Shown: positions 7,516 through 16,639 of the stretch, piece by piece | Position numbering within the stretch: the first letter of the stretch is position 1 | Layout: the number at the start of each line of letters is the position of its first letter | DNA from: Spirosoma pollinicola | GTDB taxonomy: Bacteria; Bacteroidota; Bacteroidia; Cytophagales; Spirosomataceae | Reading direction: 5' to 3' | Assembly: GCF_002831565.1 (NCBI RefSeq) | Contig: NZ_CP025096.1 | Location: 5,633,014 to 5,697,013, forward strand | Length of the DNA: 64,000 nt | The notes under the pieces: model-generated | The model's database searches: none | Told to the model about the DNA's origin: nothing | Seen by the model: the letters and a program-made list of their open reading frames with translations, nothing else | Translations under genes and position numbers: made by a program

Positions 7516-9597
7516 CTACTCCTTCACCCACATCTGCTGCGTAAACGCGCCATTGACAGCCGCATCCCACACTTCAAGGCGTACCCATTTTTTGCCTTTC
7601 AAATTAGTGTTGAACGTGAATTTCTGTTTGCCGAAGGGCAGTGTATTCGTCAGGTCGATTCGCTCCCGAAACACCTGTTTACCATCACCGGAAATAATCT
7701 CGGCAAAGGTTAAGGGAAACGTCCAGTCCATATCGACCATGATTGTTGCTTTACCATCACGTGCCAGCGTGAGCGAATCGCCCGCGCCTTTTCCGTTGAC
7801 AGTGAACGTCGGCAGGAGCACTTCGCCGGTCGAGACGAAGAACTTGCCTTGCTGCATAACGTCTAAAACGGGCTGCCAACCTTTGTTATAATCCGGTAGT
7901 TTATCGAGTTGCAGGTAGTTGACATTAAGGTGGGCATACATTTCGTTTTCCGGCTCAATACTAAATAGATCAGCTTCGGCGATGACGTGCTTCTTCAGTC
8001 CCCAATTGGCCATGTCGTCCATCAAATCCAGCACCCGTCGGCTCAGTCGGGGTTCCGATAAATCGGCGGGTATATTTTTCCAGGCTGCGCCGAAGAACCT
8101 GTCGGATTTATAGAATTCTTCGTCTTTGTATTTATCCGGGAAGCCCGTGGAGCCTTTGGTTCGGGCATGGGCTGTCCAGGCCAAGCCATTTTCCGCTTCC
8201 AGCAATTTTAGCATATCCGTTTTATCGCCAATACGATACACTTTTCCGTAGGTGGGATCGTCCATAACAAACGGCATCTCGGGCTTTCTGGACATGATCC
8301 AATACACTGGTTTCGGGAAGAAGCTCAACCAGTGCCCGCCAAAAAACTCGTTGGGTTCTTCGCCCGGCAGTAACAGAAAATCCTTATCCGACCATCGCTT
8401 GCACATATCGTGCAGGGTTTTCAATTCTAGCAGCCGCTGATCGTCGGGGCCTTTAGGGTGCGCCGTGTAGTGAAACTCAGCTAAGTGTACAATGTCGACG
8501 CCGGTATTTTTAAACACGTTGACAAAGTTTGGCACTTCCGGCACCGGCTTCTCTGCCAGCAACACCTTCATCACATACTCATTATGAAAATGACTCGACA
8601 TGGTTTTGTAGCCCGGAACCACTGGATACTTGTCATTATGGGTAAAACGCTTCACTTCGTTAAGTGCTTTGTCGGGCGTATCGGTGCTTAACAGACAGAA
8701 GAAGTTTAGCCGCTGCCGGGTTTTCGGAGGTGCATTGACCCAGGGCACCCAGCGTTTGTCGCCCATTAAATCCTGCCGAATTCCAATACCAAAATCGGGT
8801 ACAAGGCTTCGATACTTTGTGCCGTACCAAGTAAAATCCAGATTAAAGGCTTCGTCCAGCGGATAGAAATATTGGTGCGGAGCCGGAAATACGGCCAGAC
8901 TTCCAGTTGGACCCGCGCCAATTATGGTGCGATACTTCACCGCCTGCGCTTTGTTAAGCTGGTTCAAATCGGCGGGTACGCTCTGCATTTTACCGTCGGT
9001 ATCTGACCAGGCAATAGTTTTCCAGTTCGGGAGTTTACTCGTCAAACCTGCATCGTACAGAATGGCGGTAGAGTCGACTTCGGTAGCCATTACGACGGCT
9101 ATGTTAACCAACGGACTGCCGTTATATACCGTGATTTCGATGGCCCCGCTAAACGTAGCTGCCTTTATATCCGACACCCGAATCACGGTTCGGGAGCCGT
9201 GGCTTTGCACACTGGCGTCTCGTTTGCTAAGCGCGACGGCATAAGATGTATGAGGCAGCTTATTGGTCTTGTCGAAGAAGATATTCCAGCCATTCTGCGA
9301 AATCAGGTCCCGTTTGCCTACGGTCAGCACAAAGGCCGGGTCGAGCGCTTTGGCGATTTCTTTAAACCTTCCCCCTTTGGTGAGTTGGATACTACTGAAA
9401 AGCGGCTTGTCTTTGGCTAGGTCGATAACCAGTTTACCAGTTTCCTTTGCGCTGGCGGGCCAGTTTATCACCAGCGTGTTTTGCCTCGACACGACAGTAA
9501 CGCCATTCTTCTGCTGATAGCCAGACAAATCGACCGGGATTTGTGCATAGGCGAAGGAGCTTACAATGAGTAATAGAAGGAAAAGGCGGGCTTTCAT
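7516..9597 (-). CDS. Secreted PHP-like (CehA/McbA-type) predicted metallohydrolase
   Basis: Protein of 693 residues with a signal peptide (MKARLFLLLLIVSSFAYAQ). The N-terminal half is beta-rich and unrecognised. The C-terminal half contains histidine and acidic motifs in the order expected for PHP-fold metallohydrolases of the CehA/McbA type: SSHFHNEY, LAEFHYTAHP, LLPGEEPNEFFGGHW, WTAHARTKG and a late STGEVLLP. The family assignment rests on motif order only. Known members hydrolyse esters or phosphoesters; the substrate here is unknown. It is divergent from the Gfo/Idh/MocA gene and lies next to sugar hydrolases, so a role on modified carbohydrates is possible. Confidence 0.55.
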   Translation of the reverse strand: MKARLFLLLLIVSSFAYAQIPVDLSGYQQKNGVTVVSRQNTLVINWPASAKETGKLVIDLAKDKPLFSSIQLTKGGRFKEIAKALDPAFVLTVGKRDLISQNGWNIFFDKTNKLPHTSYAVALSKRDASVQSHGSRTVIRVSDIKAATFSGAIEITVYNGSPLVNIAVVMATEVDSTAILYDAGLTSKLPNWKTIAWSDTDGKMQSVPADLNQLNKAQAVKYRTIIGAGPTGSLAVFPAPHQYFYPLDEAFNLDFTWYGTKYRSLVPDFGIGIRQDLMGDKRWVPWVNAPPKTRQRLNFFCLLSTDTPDKALNEVKRFTHNDKYPVVPGYKTMSSHFHNEYVMKVLLAEKPVPEVPNFVNVFKNTGVDIVHLAEFHYTAHPKGPDDQRLLELKTLHDMCKRWSDKDFLLLPGEEPNEFFGGHWLSFFPKPVYWIMSRKPEMPFVMDDPTYGKVYRIGDKTDMLKLLEAENGLAWTAHARTKGSTGFPDKYKDEEFYKSDRFFGAAWKNIPADLSEPRLSRRVLDLMDDMANWGLKKHVIAEADLFSIEPENEMYAHLNVNYLQLDKLPDYNKGWQPVLDVMQQGKFFVSTGEVLLPTFTVNGKGAGDSLTLARDGKATIMVDMDWTFPLTFAEIISGDGKQVFRERIDLTNTLPFGKQKFTFNTNLKGKKWVRLEVWDAAVNGAFTQQMWVKE

Positions 9598-9670
9598 AAG
9601 CTACAATACGGCAAAGACAATTTATACTATGTACGTAACAAAACGACAGTAAAAATCTACCCGGAAAGAC

Positions 9671-9741
9671 TGTAGTGCCGACCGTCCCGGTCGGGCGTTA
9701 CATAATCCATCTTACACCCGACCGGGACGGTCGGCACTACA
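9671..9741. repeat. Intergenic inverted repeat, 28-bp arms
   Basis: Arms at 9671-9698 and 9714-9741 are reverse complements with one mismatch and a 15-base loop. The arm core is GCCGACCGTCCCGGTCGGG, itself partly palindromic. The element lies between the divergent PHP-like and oxidoreductase genes, 19 bases before the ATG at 9761, so it is not simply a terminator. Confidence 0.9.
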
Positions 9742-9760
9742 ACTAAACCTATCTAAACGC

Positions 9761-11107
9761 ATGAACCCGACACGCAGAAACTTTTTACGCAACTCCGCGA
9801 TGGCCGCTACAGGTGCTGGCCTGATCAGTCTCCCAACACTTGAGGCTATTGCCAGCGAGCGAAAATCCGTATCCGCTAACGACAAACTTCAGGTAGGATT
9901 GATTGGCTGCAACGGCATGGGCTGGTCGGATCTGCGCTCGCATTTACTCCAAAGCGATGTGCAGTGTGTAGCCTTGGCCGATGTGGATCAGAGTGTACTC
10001 GACAAACGGGCAGTCGATGTAGAAACCATGCAGCGCACGAAGCCCAAACTGTATAAAGACTACCGGAAACTGCTCGAAGACAAAACCATTGACGCCGTCA
10101 TCATTGGCACGCCCGACCACTGGCACTGCATGGCTATGATCGACTCGGTGTCGGCGGGCAAGCACGTTTACTGTGAAAAACCGTTAGCCAACAGCATTGA
10201 AGAGTGTAATCTGATGCTGGCCGCAGCTAAAAAGTACAACAAGATTGTGCAGATTGGCCAATGGCAGCGCAGCGGATCACATTACGAAAAAGCGATTGAA
10301 TACATCCGATCGGGCAAATTAGGCAATATCCGGTTGGTGAAAGTATGGGCGTATCAGGGCTGGATGAATCCCGTTCCCGTTCGGCCCGACAGTGCGCCCC
10401 CTGCCGGTGTAGACTACGATATGTGGCTCGGCCCCGCGCCTAAACGACCCTTTAATCCCAACCGTTTCCACTTCAATTTCCGGTGGTTCTGGGATTATGC
10501 CGGTGGGCTCATGACCGACTGGGGCGTTCACGAAATTGACATCGCTCTCTACGCCATGAATGCCAAAGCACCGAAGTCAGTGATGGCGTCGGGGGGTAAA
10601 CTGGCCTACCCGGATGATGCTTCCGAAACCCCCGACACGTTGCAGGCTGTTTATGAATACGACGGCTTCAACATGCTCTGGGAACACGCCACGGGTATCG
10701 ACGGCGGCAATTATGGCCGAACAGAAGGCATCGCCTTTATTGGCAACAACGCCACGCTGGTACTTAACCGCGACGGCTGGTCGCTCCTGCCCGAAACCGA
10801 AACGAAGAATGGTATCAAAGTCTACAAAGTGGAAGATATTCCCAATCAGGCCCGCAACGGCGACTACCTGAATGAGCACACTAAAAACTTCGTAAAGGCG
10901 ATAAAAGCCAATGACCCGACTATACTCAAATGCGGCATTGAAACGGGCAGCATTGCGGCTATCAACGCCCACATGGGTAACATCGCTTATAAAACAGGGC
11001 GGAAAGTGTATTGGGATTCAGTAGCCAAAGGCTTCAAAAACGACCAACAAGCCAATGCATTAACAGCCGCTCATTACCACAACGGCTGGAAATTGCCCGT
11101 TGTGTAA
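9761..11107 (+). CDS. Gfo/Idh/MocA family oxidoreductase, Tat-exported
   Basis: NAD(P)-dependent sugar or polyol dehydrogenase family protein of 448 residues. The N-terminus carries a twin-arginine signal (TRRNFLRN followed by a hydrophobic stretch), so it is probably folded in the cytoplasm and exported to the periplasm with its cofactor. Seen: the nucleotide-binding motif GLIGCNGMG near 47-55, GTPDHWH, the signature Lys in CEKPLA, and the C-terminal domain with WFWDYAGGLMTDWGVHEID, whose His is in the usual catalytic position. It is the first of two Tat-type paralogues here; the other is at 18206. It may form a transcription unit with the GH78-like gene, although a hairpin separates them. 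The substrate is unknown. Confidence 0.9.
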   Translation: MNPTRRNFLRNSAMAATGAGLISLPTLEAIASERKSVSANDKLQVGLIGCNGMGWSDLRSHLLQSDVQCVALADVDQSVLDKRAVDVETMQRTKPKLYKDYRKLLEDKTIDAVIIGTPDHWHCMAMIDSVSAGKHVYCEKPLANSIEECNLMLAAAKKYNKIVQIGQWQRSGSHYEKAIEYIRSGKLGNIRLVKVWAYQGWMNPVPVRPDSAPPAGVDYDMWLGPAPKRPFNPNRFHFNFRWFWDYAGGLMTDWGVHEIDIALYAMNAKAPKSVMASGGKLAYPDDASETPDTLQAVYEYDGFNMLWEHATGIDGGNYGRTEGIAFIGNNATLVLNRDGWSLLPETETKNGIKVYKVEDIPNQARNGDYLNEHTKNFVKAIKANDPTILKCGIETGSIAAINAHMGNIAYKTGRKVYWDSVAKGFKNDQQANALTAAHYHNGWKLPVV

Positions 11108-11109
11108 CT

Positions 11110-11192
11110 GTTGTGTATCAAACAGCAAGATGCTGTTTGCGGTAATGACTAGTTAAACTGCACGCAAACAGCAAGGTGCTGTTTGATACAAC
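11110..11192. repeat. Intergenic inverted repeat with nested palindromes
   Basis: Arms at 11110-11141 and 11163-11192 pair with a few mismatches. Each arm contains its own small palindrome (AAACAGCAAGATGCTGTTT, and in the right arm the related form with AGGT). The left arm begins 3 bases after the oxidoreductase stop, and the right arm ends 13 bases before the ATG at 11206. Confidence 0.85.
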
Positions 11193-11205
11193 CAAGAATC
11201 AACTC

Positions 11206-12957
11206 ATGACGCGTATCGCCACTCTGGCTATTCTCTTTTGCGTACTTCTTTGCCAGTCCGTTTTCGCCCAATTACCACCCATTTTCGACAAGAGCCGGGC
11301 ACAGTCGGCACAGAGTGAAGCTACCGTTCGGCGGTTTCTGTCGCCGGTAAAAATACTGTGGAAAACAGGATCGATTGCGAATGCTGAGCGACTTTTGACA
11401 CCCGGCAATGGGCAGGCCGATCTATCAGGGAAAGACATGTGCTCCTTAAAGAACAACGCCAGCGGAAAAGCCAGTGTCCTGCTTGATTTTGGTAAAGAAC
11501 TACATGGTGGTCTTCAGGTTGTTACGGGGCAGTGGAACGTGAGCAAGCCCATTACTGTACGAATTCGCTTTGGCGAGTCGGCGAGCGAGGCTATGGCCGA
11601 TATTGAGCCGAAACAGAACGCAACAAATGACCACGCCATTCGGGATATGACCGTGCAACTGCCCTGGCTGGGTAAGCTGGAAGTAGGCAACACAGGCTAC
11701 CGATTTGTCCGTATCGATCTGGTTGATGGCGATACCGAACTGTTGCTCAAAGAGGTACGAGCCATTTTTACGTTTCGAGACATTCCATACCTTGGCTCCT
11801 TTCGCAGTAGCGACGAGCTTTTGAATAAAATCTGGGCAACGGGTGCCTATACTGTTCACCTCAACATGCAGGACTACCTCTGGGACGGTATCAAGCGCGA
11901 CCGGCTGGTGTGGGTGGGCGATATGCACCCCGAAGTATCGACCATAAACGCGGTATTTGGCTATAACGATGTAGTCCCAAAAAGTCTCGACCTCGCCCGT
12001 GACATTACGCCCCTACCCGGCTGGATGAACGGCATCAGTACCTACTCGATGTGGTGGATTCTCATTCAGCGCGACTGGTATCAGCACAATGGAAACCTGC
12101 CTTATTTAAAAGAACAGAAGAACTACCTTGTCAAATTGCTCAATCTATTAACCGAAAAAATCGACGATAAAAACAGCGAAAAACTAGACGGAACCCGTTT
12201 TCTGGATTGGCCTTCCAGCGAAAACGCCAAAGGCATTCATGCCGGATTACAGTCTATGATGGTACTTTCGCTGAGTGCCGGGGCCGACCTCTGCCGTATC
12301 CTGAATGACCCGGCTACGGCAAAAAAGTGCGACGAAGCCGTGGCACGTCTGAAAAAATATGTACCTGATGCCAACGAGTCCAAACAGGGCGCGGCCCTGC
12401 TGGCGCTGTCTGGTCTGGTACCCGCCGAGAAGGCGAATAAAGATGTTCTGGCGGTACAGGGTGCCCATAATTTCTCTACTTTTTATGGGTATTATATGCT
12501 TCAGGCCAAAGCCAAAGCGGGCGACTACAAAGGGGCACTGACCAACATCCGGGAGTTTTGGGGTGGTATGCTCAATCTGGGTGCCACTACCTTCTGGGAA
12601 GATTTCAATCTGGATTGGACAACCAACGCCGGACGAATTGACGAGTTGGTGCCCGAAGGCAAAAAAGACATCCACGGCGACTGTGGCGCCTACTGTTACA
12701 TCGGTTTCAGGCACAGTCTGGCGCACGGCTGGGCCTCGGGTCCAACGCCCTGGCTAACAGAACATGTGCTGGGCATTAAAGTCATGGAGCCGGGATGCAA
12801 AGCCATCAAGATTGAGCCGCATCTGGAAGACCTGACCTTTGCCGAAGGCAGCTTTCCAACCCCATACGGGCTGGTGAAGGTGAAGCACACAAAACTGGCA
12901 AACGGTAAAATTCAGTCGGAGGTTAGCGGCCCAAAGGAAGTGCGGATTATTCGGTAG
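11206..12957 (+). CDS. Secreted alpha-L-rhamnosidase-like protein (GH78-type)
   Basis: Protein of 583 residues. The ATG at 11206 gives a signal peptide (residues 1-21, ending SVFAQ); an earlier ATG at 11176 lies inside the inverted repeat and was not chosen. The central and C-terminal parts match the six-hairpin catalytic domain of GH78: YLWDGIKRDRLVWVGDMHPE near 225-243, a WEDFNLDW segment and GWASGPTPWL near the end, where GH78 enzymes have their second catalytic region. In studied enzymes the first motif is D-x4-E-x6-D; here D227, D232 and D239 occupy these places, so Asp replaces Glu. It is shorter than many GH78 enzymes, with few accessory domains. Release of terminal rhamnose is inference. 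Confidence 0.8.
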   Translation: MTRIATLAILFCVLLCQSVFAQLPPIFDKSRAQSAQSEATVRRFLSPVKILWKTGSIANAERLLTPGNGQADLSGKDMCSLKNNASGKASVLLDFGKELHGGLQVVTGQWNVSKPITVRIRFGESASEAMADIEPKQNATNDHAIRDMTVQLPWLGKLEVGNTGYRFVRIDLVDGDTELLLKEVRAIFTFRDIPYLGSFRSSDELLNKIWATGAYTVHLNMQDYLWDGIKRDRLVWVGDMHPEVSTINAVFGYNDVVPKSLDLARDITPLPGWMNGISTYSMWWILIQRDWYQHNGNLPYLKEQKNYLVKLLNLLTEKIDDKNSEKLDGTRFLDWPSSENAKGIHAGLQSMMVLSLSAGADLCRILNDPATAKKCDEAVARLKKYVPDANESKQGAALLALSGLVPAEKANKDVLAVQGAHNFSTFYGYYMLQAKAKAGDYKGALTNIREFWGGMLNLGATTFWEDFNLDWTTNAGRIDELVPEGKKDIHGDCGAYCYIGFRHSLAHGWASGPTPWLTEHVLGIKVMEPGCKAIKIEPHLEDLTFAEGSFPTPYGLVKVKHTKLANGKIQSEVSGPKEVRIIR

Positions 12958-12966
12958 GTTGGGTAT

Positions 12967-13151
12967 TTTACCACCCCCAACCGAAGCGTCGGACCGTCCC
13001 CTCCTAAAACAGGAGGGGGCTTTGTAACGGGGTATTGTTGTCCTAACCCCAACTAATTAATATAGGTAGAACCAAGAATGGAATACCCTTCGGCAAAGCC
13101 CCCTCCTGTTTTAGGAGGGGACGGTCCGACGCTTCGGTTGGGGGTGGTAAA
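12967..13151. repeat. 58-bp perfect inverted repeat between convergent genes
   Basis: Arms at 12967-13024 and 13094-13151 are exact reverse complements over 58 bases, with a 69-base spacer. The element fills the gap between the stops of the GH78-like gene (12957) and the GH127 gene (13153). It belongs to the same family as 7321-7482 but has an additional GAAGCGTCGGACCGT segment in both arms. It probably also terminates transcription from both sides. Confidence 0.95.
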
Positions 13152-13152
13152 T

Positions 13153-15102
13153 TCACTCCTTCACCTGCCCAAACCAAACCGCCATTTCATTGGCGCCCCG
13201 GTGCGACCAGGCGTAGTACGGAATCAGGGTCAGGTTGGTGTTTGACAGCGAAACAATACCACCAAGTTTTTCGGGCTGCATCATGGGCTGGAACGTCATC
13301 CCTGCCGGAACCGCGAGCGACAGAGCCTTTCCACCATTATCGGCGCCTTCAGCGCAATACAGAACGGGGCCACGTTCAACGGCTACTTTATGCTGATCGT
13401 CTGTAACCTGCTCGTTTGCTTTCACTTCCCGAACGGGCATATCGAGCGTCCATTCCAGCCGGTCGCCGGGTTTCCAGGTGCGGCTGATACGGGCATATCC
13501 AGCCTCCATCGTATAAGGCGTTGCCTTTCCGTTGACCCGAAGGATGGGCGCTTTGGCTTCTGCGTTAACATAGGTATACAACTGCCCGGGCATGGGTTTT
13601 CCCATTGCCCAGCCCGGTAGTCTCATCCGCAGGGTGAATGTTTGAGCCTGTTTCGGCTGAAGGGTCACCGCCACTTTACCATCCCACGGATAATTTGTTT
13701 CCTGACTGATCTGCACTGGCTTTCCGTTTACCAATACCTTCGACTGGTTGGTCAGGAAGAGGTTGACGAACAGGTTATCGCCTTTTGTGGCATAGACATA
13801 ACCGGGCAACGAGGGCAGAAACCGCACGACGTTGGTTGGACAGCAGGAAGTGCCAAACCAGGGCGCGCGCGTGGCTGCCTGCCCCACATTGAACTTACGT
13901 TTACCGTCGGATGCCAGCGGGTTAACGTAAAAAAACGAGTCGCCTTCGAGCGAGACACCTGCCAAAAAGCCGTTGTAAAGCACCCGCTCAAACACATCCA
14001 TGTATTTTGATTCGCCGGTTAGCAGAAACATGCGGTGGTTCCAGAGCATGTTCGCCACAGCCGCGCAGGTTTCGGCATAGGCCACATCATTTGGCAACTC
14101 ATAGGCTTCGCCAAAGGCTTCTCCGTGTCCGCGAGCACCCAGCCCACCCGTAAGGTACTGCTTCCGCTCGACTACATCGTTCCAGATAGCCAAAAGCGCA
14201 TCCATGTAGGCTTTGTCATTCTGGATAGCGGCAATGTCGCTCATGGCAGCATACATATAGCCCGCCCGCACCGAATGGCCAACGGCGGTCTTTTGCTGGG
14301 TCACCGGCACATGATCCTGCAAATAACTGGCTCCCTGGCCCGAGTGAGCAGGATCGGGAAAGAGCGTTCGCTTATCGGCACGGCCGCGCATATCAAGGAG
14401 GAAACGAGCGAAATCGAGGTAACGTTTATCGTTGGTAACGCGGTACAGTTTGACCAGACCAATTTCAATTTCCTGATGACCCGGCACCACAACCAGCTTA
14501 TCAGGCCCAATGGTGCGTATCAGGTAATCGGCATTTTTCAGCGCGATATCCAAAAACGAGCGTTTGCCGGTTGCCAGAAAATGAGCCACAGCGGCTTCGT
14601 ACATATGCCCCACGTTGTACAATTCATGACTACCAGCCACGTATGAAAACCGCGTTGGCCCCGCCTGATCGTCTTTGATATTGGCACTGTCTTTCAGGAT
14701 AGTGCGAATCGTGTATAGATACCCGTCAGGTTCCTGCGCTGCGGCAAACAGGGTAATCAGGCTATCCAGGTATTTATCCAGTTTGGGATCATACTTGGTT
14801 TGCAGCGAGTAAGATGCCCCTTCCACCACTTTAAATACGTCGGAATCGTCGTATCGTTTCCCCTTGAACGTTCCTTTGGCCAGCCCTCCCGCTACGGCAA
14901 AATTGTTGATCCGGCCCGTTTCTTCGCATTTTTTAAAGTCGAACGGAATGGTAACAGTACGGTTTGTGGCTAATCGGGGCTGCCAGAAACCGCCATTGAT
15001 CGAAACACTCGTGAACGGCACCGGCACAATCGGGTAATCCTGTGCACGGGCAACGGTTGCCAGAAAAAATAAGGCTATACTGAATGCTGTTCTTCTTACC
15101 AT
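13153..15102 (-). CDS. Secreted beta-L-arabinofuranosidase, GH127
   Basis: Retaining exo-enzyme of 649 residues that would release beta-L-arabinofuranose, using a zinc-bound cysteine as nucleophile. A signal peptide covers residues 1-20 (ending ARAQ). The expected residues are visible: Glu344 and Cys346 in YAETCAAV, and Cys420-Cys421 in GTSCCPTN. In the characterised Bifidobacterium enzyme HypBA1 the equivalent residues bind zinc and the first Cys of the pair is the nucleophile. The alpha/alpha barrel is followed by beta domains, and the length is normal. It is convergent with the GH78-like gene. Together with GH31 and GH78-like genes it points to breakdown of plant cell wall or glycoprotein glycans. 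Confidence 0.92.
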   Translation of the reverse strand: MVRRTAFSIALFFLATVARAQDYPIVPVPFTSVSINGGFWQPRLATNRTVTIPFDFKKCEETGRINNFAVAGGLAKGTFKGKRYDDSDVFKVVEGASYSLQTKYDPKLDKYLDSLITLFAAAQEPDGYLYTIRTILKDSANIKDDQAGPTRFSYVAGSHELYNVGHMYEAAVAHFLATGKRSFLDIALKNADYLIRTIGPDKLVVVPGHQEIEIGLVKLYRVTNDKRYLDFARFLLDMRGRADKRTLFPDPAHSGQGASYLQDHVPVTQQKTAVGHSVRAGYMYAAMSDIAAIQNDKAYMDALLAIWNDVVERKQYLTGGLGARGHGEAFGEAYELPNDVAYAETCAAVANMLWNHRMFLLTGESKYMDVFERVLYNGFLAGVSLEGDSFFYVNPLASDGKRKFNVGQAATRAPWFGTSCCPTNVVRFLPSLPGYVYATKGDNLFVNLFLTNQSKVLVNGKPVQISQETNYPWDGKVAVTLQPKQAQTFTLRMRLPGWAMGKPMPGQLYTYVNAEAKAPILRVNGKATPYTMEAGYARISRTWKPGDRLEWTLDMPVREVKANEQVTDDQHKVAVERGPVLYCAEGADNGGKALSLAVPAGMTFQPMMQPEKLGGIVSLSNTNLTLIPYYAWSHRGANEMAVWFGQVKE

Positions 15103-15149
15103 AAACTATAGTCAACTACAGGGCCCAGTCGGTTTCTCTACGGTAGACT

Positions 15150-15192
15150 TTCATCTTGCCTACTACCGTAATCTGGCAGTAAGCAAGATGAA
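15150..15192. repeat. Short inverted repeat upstream of GH127
   Basis: Arms TTCATCTTGCCTACT (15150-15164) and AGTAAGCAAGATGAA (15178-15192) pair with one mismatch. The element lies about 50 bases before the GH127 start on the minus strand, so it would be in the leader or promoter region rather than a terminator. Confidence 0.6.
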
Positions 15193-15791
15193 CAATGAAC
15201 TACTAAACCAACTAATTCCCAGGCCAAATCAGGTAAGCCCAATCAGTAGCCCGATCATGTAGATGAAGCATTTTTCAAACAAAACCTACCGGTGTATTTA
15301 TGGATTTTTCGGTGTTGTCAGATTATTATGGGGTGTAAATAGGCGACGTTGCAAGGAAAGATGACGCGACTTTTGAGAGGGTTGTAAACTATGATTAAAA
15401 TTGTCTTCCTCTATTTGCAAATAAGGTATATATTTTCATATTTGCAGAAGGCGGTGTGGCATAGGTAGAGCTTTTGCTTATTAAGAAACAATAAAATGAT
15501 AATTGATAAATCCTTGTGGTTCTGCAAGTTTGCAAACAATGATACGTTGGGTGTCACCAACTGGCATACTATGCGATGTATTCCACAATCCGGCAAAATT
15601 TGGTAGGGTAAAACTCATTTTTATAGTTGGTTTTAAGCCATATTGTGTCATACCCTACAACTTGCCTCGACACCATTTGTCCATACATGTACAACTTTAC
15701 TCTATCAGGATTGGCTCGGGCGAGCAATACAGCGAGAGTATACGAGTTTGACAACGCGTTTTTATTTATCACACCACTTCAATTATACCTT
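15193..15791. other. Non-coding, AT-rich stretch before the tcmP island
   Basis: About 600 bases without a supportable gene. Short open frames on both strands (for example 15503-15751) have no recognisable content. The base composition becomes visibly richer in A and T from about 15400 and stays so through 17353. The region probably contains the promoter of the tcmP gene and one border of a transferred island; no repeat, tRNA or integrase was found to mark the border. Confidence 0.5.
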
Positions 15792-16637
15792 ATGTCTAAA
15801 TTTTCGCCTATAACTTACGTAACTAATGATAATCTAGTCGTACCAGAGATCGGTGACTGGGGATTGCTTAAATACAAATTACTTGGAGCGTAGTGTGATA
15901 TTTTCACGAGCGCAATGAAAGGTAAATGGGAGCGGTTAGTTTATATAGATTTATTCTCTGGTTCTGGGTATGCCAGTATAAGAGGTATAGATCGTATTGT
16001 ACAAACTTCCCCGTTAATTGCCTTGAATACTCCAAATCCATTTACTGATTTCTTTTTTTCTGAATTCGAATCACCTAAAATGGAGTCACTAAAGGCTAGA
16101 GTGAATGATTGTTATCCAAATCGAGATATTACTTACTATGAAGGAGATACTAATGAAAATGTGCTAAAGATATGTGAAGATCTAGAACACATACATTCTA
16201 AATACAAAACACTTTGTTTTTGTTTTGTTGACCCATTTTCATTAAACCTACATTTCGATACAATAAAAAAACTGTCAGTATTCAACATTGATTTTTTAAT
16301 TTTGCTTGCAATCCACATGGATTACAACAGAAATTTATCCCTTTATTTGTCGGAAGAAAATGAAAAGGTAAGCCATTTTTTAGGAAATACTAATTGGCGA
16401 GAAGATTTAAAAAAAAGTCCTGATAAACAGAATATAGTGAGCTTTTTAGCTACACAATACGATAAAAAAATGTTAAATTTAGGGTATCTAACCCCAGTAG
16501 ATAAGCAACAAATAAAGACTGGCTTAACAAATATACCCTTATATCATCTTGCCTTTTATTCACGGCATAAATTAGGAAATGATTTTTTCCTAAAAGTTCG
16601 ACATCATGGCGAGAGTATGCAACTAAATTTATTCTAA
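15792..16637 (+). pseudogene. tcmP: tcmP, three-Cys-motif partner protein, interrupted by in-frame TAG
   Basis: A single frame runs from the ATG at 15792 to TAA at 16635-16637, but codon 34 (15891-15893) is TAG. Before it the product reads VPEIGDWGLLKYKLLGA; after it CDIFTSAMKGKWERLVYIDLFSGSGYA. Both halves fit the N-terminal region of TcmP-type proteins (TIGR04474), where an opening helix leads to a methyltransferase-like segment with YIDLFSGSG. Frame and sequence continuity show one substitution, perhaps from a Tyr codon, rather than two genes. A restart at the ATG at 15915 could still make a protein of 240 residues lacking the N-terminal 41 residues. The gene ends 2 bases before the DUF5131 gene, as in its usual pair. 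TcmP function is not established. The AT-rich base use suggests transfer. Confidence 0.75.
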
Positions 16638-16639
16638 AT

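Noticed and set aside
11176..11205. Upstream ATG for the GH78-like gene
   Set aside because: It falls within the right arm of an inverted repeat and disrupts a normal signal peptide start at 11206.
15503..15772. Short open frames on both strands before tcmP
   Set aside because: They overlap each other, are low in recognisable motifs and lie in AT-rich sequence; treated as non-coding.
15792..16637. Recoding of TAG as an amino acid
   Set aside because: All other genes in the window are intact under the standard code, and no pyrrolysine or suppressor genes are visible; a simple nonsense change is the more economical reading.
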